Origin: Mansonella perstans
Lineage: Eukaryota; Nematoda; Chromadorea; Rhabditida; Onchocercidae
DNA: 64,000 nucleotides
Direction of reading: 5' to 3'
Assembly (NCBI GenBank): GCA_037074765.1
Contig: JBAMDO010000207.1
Span: 34,683-98,682, forward strand
Shown: piece after piece, positions 1 to 9,474 of the stretch
Layout: every line of letters starts with the position of its first letter
Position numbering within the stretch: position 1 is the stretch's first letter
Notes under the pieces: model-generated
The model's input: only the letters and a program-made list of their open reading frames with translations
What the model was told of the DNA's origin: nothing
The model's database searches: none
Position numbers and translations under genes: made by a program

Positions 1-118
1 CGAGCATAAACCAACGTTGCCGATATCCTTTGATATAATTTGTCCACTTCAACAACCAACCACACTTCTCTTCTAACTCTGTTGATGCTTCTAATGCACG
101 TGAAATCCCAAATGGCAT
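1..118 (-). CDS. oxysterol-binding protein, first coding exon (PH-domain start; gene runs off the left edge)
   Basis: Read on the minus strand, an ATG at 118-116 opens a frame of 39 codons that is still open at base 1. The peptide contains CGWLLKWTNYIKGYRQRWFM, which closely matches the start of the pleckstrin-homology domain of OSBP (family pattern GWL.KWTNYIKGY.RRWF.L). OSBP-type proteins bind sterols and PI4P and exchange lipids at ER-Golgi contact sites; the PH domain targets the Golgi phosphoinositide. An in-frame TAA lies directly before the ATG and no acceptor falls between them, which fixes the start. The leader before the domain is only about 18 residues, shorter than the Gly/Ala-rich leader of vertebrate OSBP. 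The remaining exons lie left of the window. The upstream side faces the inverted copy of the SLC17 promoter at 880-1626. The identification rests on one exon but the motif is distinctive. Confidence 0.85.
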   Translation of the reverse strand, partial: MPFGISRALEASTELEEKCGWLLKWTNYIKGYRQRWFML

Positions 119-879
119 TTAGAAATGGTCTTGACCAAAATTTGAAATCAGCAAATAAGCATGACAAAACAAATTTGATGTAAAATTATTCACATACCAT
201 AGAAATTACTGAAATCATATCCTTGAAACATAAACTGACATCATATATCGACGAATGGAAATTCAAATTTTAAAGGAACTATTTTGCAAACAGCTGAAGA
301 AATAATTGTTGAATATTTTAAGTTAAAATTATAGCATAAAATGCGCCTTATATATTAGCATGTTAATATTGTTAATAATGGTGTTAACTGCAAAAATAAA
401 CAGAGTAATTGAAGAAAAAAAGAGAAATGCAATATGAATTTAATTTTTATGATAAAAATAAAAATGCATTCGAATGAAAATACTAAATGAATATAAAAAC
501 ATGAATACAGGAGAAAAATATAAAGAAGTACTATATTTTTCAAAATAATCAAAATTTAGATATTATTACCTTATTACTATTCTATACTACTACTATTAAA
601 CATTTCATCAAGCATTTAATAAAATCTAAAATTGTTAAAATTTTTGAAAAAAACTTCTAAAACCCTCAAACGATAACTGGAACCCAGTGGAAAAAGCTGC
701 GAACAAATTCTCAGCAACTTCTCATAAAACAGAAAAACTTATCTTTTGTGCAACATTTCAACGAAATATGCTACATGAATGAAACGAACAAATCACTTTA
801 AACTCTAATTTAAATGCAAAATGAAAATAAAAAAGAAATTTTAATTAATCGATAAAGTAATACTATCAACACTCTATTG

Positions 880-1626
880 AAATAAACAGCTGAACAAATA
901 CCAAATGTGGCACCTAAATATCTAATCCCATCGAGTTCCATTATCATTTCATTGGGTTATTTTACCGATGAAGTTACAATAATAAGATTTAAAATTTTGA
1001 CAAATTACATTGGAAGTGAAAGTGTGTAATAATTCAATTTACCAGGAGTTTGCAAACCAGTCGTCATAGTTTTAAGAGTCGAAAATCAATCACTAATAGA
1101 TCAGCTGAAACAACGGCACTAATTAATTGTGATAGTAATTTGTAGTAAATGGCACAAATGTGTTTGCTAATGCGACATAACGTAAAACTTTTTGTAATTT
1201 CAAAATTAAATTACCTCTGACGCCAAATTAAAATTCAAATAAAACTTAATGTATTAATAATGCTAGTAAGTAAGCATCAATAATAATACTTCTCTTTCAA
1301 TCAATGAATTATCAATTTCAGCAAGACTAAAAATCCTTCTATAAATTGAAAAACATAACAATTGAGGCAAAGTGATTAATCATTAAGAACATTATATGTC
1401 GTGCCAAGTTGAAAATGATGCTTTGAAAACTGCGCAAAGTTTTGACTACAACAATTTAACAATTTACGCAAATTCCATCATTAATTAAATATATTTGACG
1501 CAATTTATTGATATATTCATAAAGAAAAAAAAGCTGTAAAAAAATTAACTGCTTGAATAAAATTTGATAAATTTAAGAAGAATCTTTGAAGTCTATAAAA
1601 GCAATCATATATTAATTATATGTGCA
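880..1626 (-). repeat. inverted repeat arm A: copy of the SLC17 gene 5' region
   Basis: This stretch is the reverse complement of 8720-9474. Read by eye, the core (about 1080-1480) differs at only one to three positions per 60 bases, and one 60-base line (1261-1320) is identical. Divergence rises towards both ends (880-930 and 1490-1626). The copied content is the upstream region, a TTTCAG acceptor, the short 5' UTR, the 25-nt first coding exon and the start of intron 1 of the SLC17 gene. The arms are separated by about 7.1 kb. No transposase ORF lies inside or between them, so a segmental inverted duplication is more likely than a transposon with long terminal repeats. Confidence 0.9.
1043..1067 (-). 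pseudogene. duplicated first coding exon of the SLC17 gene, detached from its gene
   Basis: On the minus strand an ATG (1067-1065) starts eight codons reading MTTGLQTP plus one G, then a GTAAAT donor at 1042. The true exon at 9285-9309 reads MTNGLQTP with the same donor and phase. The upstream acceptor TTTCAG and 5' UTR are also conserved, with a small insertion in this copy. The downstream exons lie about 8 kb away on the opposite strand, so this exon cannot splice to them in cis. Transcription from it would run towards the oxysterol-binding-protein exon at 118-1. Whether it is used as an alternative leader or is dead cannot be told from sequence. Confidence 0.8.
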
Positions 1627-2325
1627 GTTTATTAATTCATTCGACTCGGTTTATTAATTAAATACATATTCGATAAGAAGCGTTTTATAATTCATGTAAT
1701 GAAAAAAAAAAAAGAAGAAAATTTAAACGAGAAAAGCTTTAATTTATTCTGAATTTTCGTTTTCGATTTTGTTTGATTTAAAAAGGTATTTTTTATTTGC
1801 TCGAAAGCTTTCAATTACGCAAAATATGTTTGGAGATATAATTAGACTCATAAACTTATTTTCTGCACTGGTTTTCTTACTTTATTTCCGATTCAAATTT
1901 CTTCCATTTCAAATTATATTCGATTCAAATTTAAGAAACAAATGAATTATTTTTCTACATAATCTCCGATGAAATATTTACAAGGGAATTGAGGTAAATT
2001 TTCAAATTTCGAAATTACTTCGATCAACGTATTTTGCTTATTTGATCTTTTACATTTTTTAAATCGCATATAAGACATTCCTGCTAGCAATGAATAATTA
2101 TTATTTTGAAGATAAAAAAAAAGTGCACAGGAATAAATTTTTAGAAATTAAGACTGAAATTAAAATTACATAATGATAGCAAATTAATGGACTATACTGT
2201 AAGAAGCTGTTTGATTAAGTGAATTTGAATGTTTTAGAAAAATTCGATTACTAAAATAGGGTCACTGGAATTGGCAAAATTTGATCTTATCATTTTTATA
2301 TATTATAGTTCGCATTTCTCATGTA

Positions 2326-2782
2326 TGTGTGTTGTTATCAGTTGATCACTTTAATTTGACAATTGATCAAAACAATGATACTATGAATAGTGGATAGTAT
2401 CTTTTAAATTAATTTTCAGTTAGTTGTTCCAATGACGCTGTAAATATTAGTGCTAACACATAAAAAAAAGTGTTTTAGAACACTAACAAAAAAGTTACAG
2501 CATGAAAAATTATTGTATTGCAAAATTAATGCGAAATTTAAACTTTATTTAAATGAATCAATAAACTTTAGGAATGTTTTCTCTTTTTGTTTTTTTTTAT
2601 TTAAATCAATTAGTGAATGATTAATCAATTTTTTCGAACCTTTTACTGCACTTTTTAAAATGGTTGAATAAATAGCAAAAAGAAACATGTGAAAATTAAT
2701 TTAAAAGATGCTATCCACTATTTATAGTATCAGTGTTTTGATCAATTATCAAAGTAAATTGATCAACTGATAAGGTCACACA
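2326..2782. mobile_element. MITE-like element with ~100-bp terminal inverted repeats and TA flanks
   Basis: The left ~100 bases (TGTGTG..., containing TTATCAGTTGATCA and GATACTATGAATAGTGGATA) recur inverted at about 2690-2782 with scattered mismatches, ending ...CACACA. A TA dinucleotide sits immediately outside each end (2324-2325 and 2783-2784), the target duplication typical of Tc1/mariner-related elements. The interior of about 260 bases has no coding potential. The length of 457 bp, terminal inverted repeats and TA flanks together fit a non-autonomous miniature element. The parent family is not identified. Confidence 0.6.
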
Positions 2783-3775
2783 TAGATGGATTTTAAATTT
2801 CACAATCATTTGTATCAAGGTATAAAACAAGTTTTTCTTTTTTGTTATTGAAGAAAAAAATTATGGGAAATGTGCAGGAAAGAAAGAAGAAATCATTAAT
2901 AAAAGCAAAGCATTAAATTTCGTTTCCTTTAGTTTCAAATTTTTACTTTAATTTATTATTGTTTTAAATATGTCTTTTTTTTTTAAAAAAAATTCATTGA
3001 ATGTCCCATTTAGTAAATAATTTTTTTTTAATTTATATTTCAATACATATTATGTATTAAAAATTCAAATCAATTTTTAATAAAAATTATCGATGAAATG
3101 AAACAAAATTAGTTTTTGTTCTAATAAAACAATCATTTCATATTGCATTTTTATTTAAGAATTAGTTTCAAAAAATTTATTTGATTAAATTAATTCAATT
3201 TTAATTTATATTAAAAATGAACTCTTTGTATGTTCTTTCATTTCGATTTTTCATTATTTCAAGTGAAGTAATTTGAATGCATAAAAGTTATGAGAGGTAA
3301 GCATTTGTCAAATGGAAACGAATATTTAAACATTATTGAATATTCTCTCTTTCTTTCTCTCTCTCTCTCACTTCCTCATTCTCTTCAAGAAATTTCAAAT
3401 TTAGCAATTTCAACAGTTAAGCTTTGAATTTGCAACAAATGATTTTTGAACTATGATCTTTCCATTTTTCATCAATTTGATCTCAATATTGATATAAAAC
3501 TGGACTCAAAAGGATCAAGGATGAAAAGAAATGAATAAAAGAAGAGAAATGAGATTGATAGAGAGAGAAAGTGAAGGGGCAGAGAAAAAAAGGAGAGTGA
3601 AAGTGAGGGAATAAATTTTACGGCATAAATTCCATCATTCTAACAGGTATTTATGAAATTTTGAAATTTTGCTAAAAGATTAAAAGTTGGCAGAATTCTA
3701 AAAGCAATTTCATGGGACATTATCCATATAGATTGCATGGATTATTGTAACGATTATATTGTATCAATAATCTGA

Positions 3776-4017
3776 CAGTCATTCAATCTATCTATCTGCC
3801 CCCAAATTCAGTCTATCTATCTGCCAGTCATTCAGTCTATATATCTCCAGTCATTCAGTCTATCTATCTGCCAGTCATTCAGTCTATCTATCTGCCAGTC
3901 ATTCAGTCTATCTATCTGCCAGTAAATTCAGTCTATCTATCTGCCAGTCATTCAGTCTATCTATCTGCCAGTCATTTAGTCTATCTATCTGCCAGTCATT
4001 CAGTCTATCTATTTGCC
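3776..4017. repeat. 24-bp minisatellite, about 10 copies
   Basis: Tandem unit CAGTCATTCAGTCTATCTAT plus CTGC, repeated about ten times with single substitutions and two variant junctions (CCCCCAAATTCAG and CCAGTAAATTCAG). The unit contains an internal CTAT repeat. Confidence 0.9.
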
Positions 4018-4228
4018 TGATTGTTTGCGCGTCTATGTAACATAAATGTCATCAGTCTGAATTTATTTTAAATGAAATATTTTAATAGGTGACGATAGGT
4101 GACAAACAAAACGATTGTTGCCAACTGATAAACTTTTTTATTCTTTTTTTTCATTCATTCACTTTTTTTTTTGAATTTCGAAATAATTTGTTAATAATTT
4201 CCTCTAATCGTTTTTCAACTTTAATCTT

Positions 4229-4445
4229 GAAAATTATGTGATATAATATATTATAATATGATATAAAATAATGTAATGTACAGTACCATATTATATTACA
4301 TTACATTGTATGTACAGTACTTAATTATTTATGTTAGAATATGTACAGTAATATATTATTTGTCGTATAATATTAATATGATATTGTAATAAAAATAATA
4401 ATAAAATGTAATATAAACATAATGTAATATAATATAGTATCATAT
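4229..4445. repeat. AT-rich patch with imperfect palindromes
   Basis: About 215 bases of almost pure A/T with repeated TATAATAT and TAATGTA words. ATAATGTAATGTACAGTA is followed by its approximate inverse ATTACATTACATTGTA, and GTACAGTA recurs three times, giving several possible small hairpins. No coding potential. Confidence 0.6.
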
Positions 4446-4511
4446 AATATAGCAATGTATTAATTTATAACAAAATAATATGCTATAATAATTGCATAAT
4501 GCAATAGATTG

Positions 4512-5047
4512 CAATAACATAGCAATCGATGATTCCCGAAGCCAAGTTATGATTGGGGACTTCATCCATGTTTGGATACACATTTGTTTGTGACTAAGAA
4601 GACAAAAATACACCGGGATAAGCATATATCTATCGGTATTTACCGATACGCTCGGTAGATATGGTGTAGCGGAAGATTTGCTTAATCGATGTAGGCAGTT
4701 CATGGTTTTTTTTTTTTTTTTTTTTTATGATGTCTTTTTTCCTCTACATTGATTCTACGAGTAATTACAAAGATATAGCAGTATCAATGAATCATTTCTC
4801 TCCATTTTTCCCAATTAGATGTTAGAAATATGATTAAGCTTAAGGTATTGTTTCACAAATTGCTTTTTAATGAGGGACACCTTTCATTCGGGAATCGGTG
4901 GCAGGTTCACCATATATATATATCTTCCAGTGGCGGTAATCCATGCTGGAAATTTACCATATCGAATGCAACTGCATCCTCAACGGCATAATTGAATGCT
5001 GATGACAGCTCTGCCTGTTGAAGGATTATCTCATTTACATGATAAAA
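4512..5047 (-). other. island of balanced composition with two short open minus-strand stretches
   Basis: Within an otherwise A/T-dominated spacer this half kilobase has near-average GC. Two minus-strand stretches are open. One is a 62-codon run from an ATG at 4703 (MNCLHRLSKSSATPYLPSV...). The other is about 46 codons ending at 4909-4907, containing the acidic, plausible peptide LQQAELSSAFNYAVEDAVAF. A donor-like ATG/GTGAAC sits at the end of the second. I recognise no domain. It could be remnants of a gene, an unannotated exon or a decayed element. Confidence 0.25.
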
Positions 5048-6289
5048 TGCAGTGAATATTGAAAACAAGAAACTTCAGTGAAAAGGAATTTTAATAAAAC
5101 ATATAAGAAGAGCAAAAGAATGAATAATATCCATAGAAGTACGATATAACCTGATATTAGTGCTAAGTAGAATGGAAATGATTTTTTTCATTTCCTAAAA
5201 ATTAGAATTGAAAATCACGTAAAAACATTATTAATTTCCATGCTGTCTTCAAAAATCCTTGAAAAGCAATCCCTTTTAATTATCTTCAGCATTTCTCTTA
5301 CTTTGAGTAGGTACTTATATGTTATGGTTGAATTAGTGCGATGTAATTTGTATTGTGAAGTTCTATTAAAGTCAAAAATATAAGTAATATGAACATAATG
5401 GATAAATTGAAAGCTATAAATAGAATTAAAATTAAGAAAATTCCATTAGATCTCGTCAAATTCCTTTTTTTTTCTTCTCTTGCCTCTGCCTAATGCTTTT
5501 TTATTTGAAATAAAACGATGCATTGATAATTTCTAATAATAATAATAAATTTTAATTGTTTCTGAAATACGACTCTTTTTATCTCTTAGATAATGTAATG
5601 TTTTTTGTTGCATCAAAAATGCTGAAAATAAAAAATGACAAAATGTGATTAGCAATCGTTCTTTGTTCTTCAGCAAAAAAAAAAAAAAAGAAAAAAGCTG
5701 AAAAATTGAATTTCCTTTATTTTTTCATCAAATTTCACACTTTTTTCATTTTTTAAAGCAAGTTTTGAAGTTTGAAAAAAAAATTTAACAGTGAAAAGAG
5801 GAACAGAGAAGAATAAAATAATAATTTTAATTATTAAAAGAAAAAAAAAACATTTGTACTTAAAAAAAATATTATTGAATATTGCATAGATTAGTTTAAA
5901 TTTAAATTGACGAATATTTTTCATACGAAAATTAAAATGTTGCAAAAATATGAGAAAATTAAATTTAATCAAATCAGACAAGAAGTTTGCCATTCTTCAT
6001 AGATTTCATCAAATGCTTCTTTGTCTTTTTTTTTTTTTTTTGAAATTAAATGAAACTAAAAAAAAATTTCATAAATTTTTTCTTTTTGGATGACAGACAA
6101 ATAATAAAAAAAAAAAAAAAAGGGAAAAAAAAATTAAACAAATTAAAAAACTTATAGAATTGCAACACAATTGAATATTTCCATGTGAAAACAATTTCTT
6201 TTTTTGTCATTCAATGTAAATTGTAATGTCATTTAATTCAATGTTTATTTAGCCCATTTCAATTAATCCAACACTTTTTTCCTCTCTTA

Positions 6290-6510
6290 CTTTCTCTCTG
6301 TTTTCTTCTCTCACTTCCTTTCTGTTTTCTTTTCTCACTTTCTCTCTGTTTTCTTCTCTCACTTCCTTTCTGTTTTCTTTTCTCACTTCTCTTTTCTCAC
6401 TTTCTCTCTGTTTTCTTCTCTCACTTTCTTTCTGTTTTCTTTTCTCACTTTCTTTCTGTTTTCTTTTCTCACTTTCTCTCTATTTTCTTCTCTCACTCTC
6501 TGTGTTTTTT
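6290..6510. repeat. 24-bp pyrimidine minisatellite
   Basis: About nine tandem copies of a unit like TTTTCTTCTCTCACTTTCTC plus TCTG, alternating between CTTCTCTCAC and CTTTTCTCAC variants. All copies are pyrimidine-rich on the plus strand, and the array continues into a long C/T-rich stretch up to about 7065. Confidence 0.85.
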
Positions 6511-6639
6511 TTTTGATCAAATGAAATGATTATTCAACGGTAAAATGTAAAATTTAGAATTTACTAATATTTTCACAATATCTTTTAGCTTTTATCATTA
6601 TTTTTGAAAGTTTATATTTAAAATTGAAATAAAATATCT

Positions 6640-7065
6640 CTAACTTATGTTTATCTTTCATCCTTCCCCTACTTCTCAAATTCCATCCCATCCGTTCACC
6701 CCCTCCCCTTTCCCCGTACTATTTCCATCCCACTTTTACTCAATGCCCACCTCCAAATACTCCACCCTTCACCTCTTTCCCCGTCTATTTATTTCTCAAT
6801 ACTTTATCCTTCCTGCCTTGGTGCATCACTATTTACTCTCTCCAAATATCACTCTTAGTCTCATCAATTTATATTATCATTCTCTAATAATTTTTCATTT
6901 TTATCAATACAATAATAAAATAATTTTAACTTTTATATTTCTTCCTAATCATTTCTCTTCCTCGCATATTATATCCATATATTATTTCTATCATTTCTTC
7001 CTTCTTTCTATCTTTTCCTCTCTCTCCTTTTTTTCCTTTCAATTATTTGTTTTTTTTTTTTTTGC
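6640..7065. repeat. long polypyrimidine low-complexity tract
   Basis: Plus-strand C/T-rich sequence with many CCCCTCCCCTTTCC-type runs, ending in a 16-base T run. It gives a long open plus-strand frame rich in Ser, Phe, Pro and Leu, but this follows from base composition. Confidence 0.7.
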
Positions 7066-7564
7066 CACTGATAAATTGATCAATCTAATTGATCTGATTG
7101 GTGATTTCAAGAAATTGCTAATTGATTAAATGATTAATTAAGTGATATAATGATAGATTTGAAAAAGAACTTTCCAATAATTTCTTAACATTATTTTAAA
7201 ATTTTTATAAATATCAATTAGACTTTTTCATCATTTTATAAAATCAGAAAAATAAATTTAGTTAATTTTGAAAAATTATCCAATTACTTGGCTAATTTGA
7301 TTGGAAGAAAAAAAACAGGGAAAATTCGAGTATTTAAATAATTACTTAATTAGAGTGGTCATTCAAATACAACATATTCATATATATATATATATAAAGA
7401 GAAATAATTAAAAAATTTTAATGCTTATGCATATTTCTTCCTCTTCCAGTGTCTCTCTTTCTGTCTTTTCTTTCCTTTCTTTGTTTTACAAATATTTTTT
7501 AATGTTAATCTTATTTAAATGTCGAGAAAGAAGTTATTAATGGAAGATAGAAGCTGATGATATA

Positions 7565-7640
7565 TTGCATCATCTATATAGCCAAGGCTTTTGCATCATC
7601 TATATAGCCAAGACTTTTGCATCGCCTATATAGCCAAGGG
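7565..7640. repeat. 26-bp tandem repeat, three copies
   Basis: Unit TTGCATCATCTATATAGCCA followed by AGGCTT occurs at 7565-7590 and 7591-7616. A third, truncated and slightly changed copy covers 7617-7640. No wider context recognised. Confidence 0.85.
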
Positions 7641-8257
7641 ATCTAATTTTATTTTCAGTCCAACGTATTACTTATAATTAGCCAATATGTTGCGATAAAT
7701 TACTATCTTATCTTCACTTTCTTCTTTCATACATTATATTCGTATCTTTTTATCTCGTTTTAAACTCGTTTATACAATTTTTATTTAAATTCGCTTCTTT
7801 TTTCTTTTTTTTTTTTTCTGCATTCTTACTATTTTTTATGCTAATTTTTATATTATACAGTTGAAAATTGTTTAAAATCAGTTATAAAGTAGTAGAAAAT
7901 TTAAATGAAATTTTTTTTTTAAGGAAATTATTTTTTAAATTCAAATAAAATTTGCCAAAAAATAAAAAAGAAGAGAGAAAAAGGTAGGGAGAGAGAGAGA
8001 GAGAGAGAGAAGAATAGGAAAAGTATCATTTAGCAATTGCATCAATTTTTTGGTTACATAAAGAATTGTTCAATTGTTCTTTGATCTTTTTCATTTGTTA
8101 ATTTAGTTTAATCCGTGTTGAAAATTTATTAAAAATTCAAAGATTTACAATTTTGATGCTTTTTTTTTTCTCTCTTTCTCTCTTTTTTTCAACATGTTTC
8201 ATTTGTATTTAATTAACAATTAATAAAGCATTTTGCTCATTTCCCTCTCCTCTCCTA

Positions 8258-8715
8258 TTTGTAGGGGAAAATAATGCAATTGTTAGCTATACTAACGTTA
8301 GCTCTTGTACCAAACAGGTCCCAATAAAACCACGAATAGGAAGAAGTTTTAACTTTTCAAACAACAATTGAAAATTCGAACAACAATTGAAATCCTTAGT
8401 ATTTTAATTTTTATCAAAATTATAAGTTTGCTAGGCTCTAACATATAAACCTCAGAAGCAAATTTCATGTACGCTTTACCTTATCTAGGGATACATTCAA
8501 ATTTATAAAGTGCCTACTGTAGAAACAGTGGAAGCCGTAGATCAAACTTTGTTAGACACTAGAAACTGATCCAAGAGATGACAGCCCTGTTTGACTAACA
8601 TTCCCCCAATGATCATAAAATTTTTTTACCAAGAGACTACTGCTTGCTCTAAACGAAAAGTGCCTAGAAAAGGTGCCCCAATTAAAGCTCATTTCTATAC
8701 TTCGTCCGGTTAATT
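8258..8715. other. compositional island of unknown origin next to inverted arm B
   Basis: This stretch is less A/T-biased and free of homopolymers, unlike both flanks. It has A and C in excess on the plus strand. The longest sensible frame is on the minus strand (about 8530-8680, beginning MSFNWGTFSRHF and interrupted by a stop after 47 codons). I considered nuclear mitochondrial DNA and bacterial endosymbiont DNA but could match neither. It ends where the inverted arm begins. Confidence 0.3.
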
Positions 8716-8719
8716 AACA

Positions 8720-9474
8720 GCCTGTAATATAATTAATGTATAACTGCTTTTATAGATTTCAAAAAAATAATTGCTAAGATTTTAAACTTATCAAATTTTA
8801 TTTAAACAGTCAATTTTTTTTTACAACTTTTTTCTTTGTGCTTATATCAATAAATTGTGTCAAATATAGTTGATTAATGATGGAATTTGCGTAAATTGTT
8901 AAATTGTTGTAGTCAAAAACTTTGCGCAGTTTTCAAAGCATCATTTTCAACTTGGCATGACATATAATGTTCTTAATGATTAATCACTTTGCCTCAATTG
9001 TTATGTTTTTTAATTTATAGAAGGATTTTTAGTCTTGCTGAAATTGATAATTCATTGATTGAAAGAGAAGTATTATTATTGATGCTTACTTACTAGCATT
9101 ATTAATACATTAAGTTTTATTTGAATTTTAATTTGGCGTCAGAAGTAATTTAATTTTGAAATTACAGAAAGTTTTACGTTATATCGCATTAGCAAACACA
9201 TTTGTGCCATTTGCTACAAATTACTATCACAATTAATTGGTGCCGTTGTTTCAGCTGATCTATTAGTGATTCGACTCTTAAACTATGACGAATGGTTTGC
9301 AAACTCCTGGTAAATTGAATTATTACACACTTTCATTTCCAATGTAATTTGTCAAAATTTTAAATTAATCTTATTATTGTCACTTCATCGGTAAAATAAC
9401 CCAATGAAATGATAATGGAACTCGATGGGATTAGATATTTAGGTGTCTCTGGTATTTGTTCGGTTGGTTATTTC
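8720..9474 (+). repeat. inverted repeat arm B: SLC17 promoter, exon 1 and start of intron 1
   Basis: This is the partner of 880-1626 in opposite orientation. It contains the acceptor TTTCAG at 9249-9254, a 30-nt 5' UTR, the first coding exon (9285-9309) and about 165 bases of intron 1. As it is joined to the intact gene, it is taken as the original and arm A as the copy. Confidence 0.9.
9249..9254 (+). promoter_or_regulatory. TTTCAG acceptor before the SLC17 start codon (possible trans-splice site)
   Basis: GTTGTTTCAG/CTGATC is a strong nematode 3' splice site 30 bases before the ATG at 9285. With no clear upstream exon, it could be where a spliced leader is added. The site is conserved in the inverted copy. 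A cis-spliced non-coding exon is the alternative. Confidence 0.5.

Larger units (their letters stand above)
1627..8719. other. spacer between the inverted arms, no supported gene
   Basis: Seven kilobases of very AT-rich DNA with stops in all frames and many homopolymers. The contents I can name are listed separately: a MITE-like element, minisatellites, an AT-palindromic patch, a long pyrimidine tract and two islands of more balanced composition (4512-5047 and 8258-8715). The 160-codon open frame at 6647-7129 is a by-product of the pyrimidine tract and is not called as a gene. Confidence 0.6.

Noticed and set aside
6647..7129. 160-codon open frame on the plus strand
   Set aside because: It is entirely within a pyrimidine tract; Ser/Phe/Pro/Leu bias is explained by base composition and no domain or splice context supports it.
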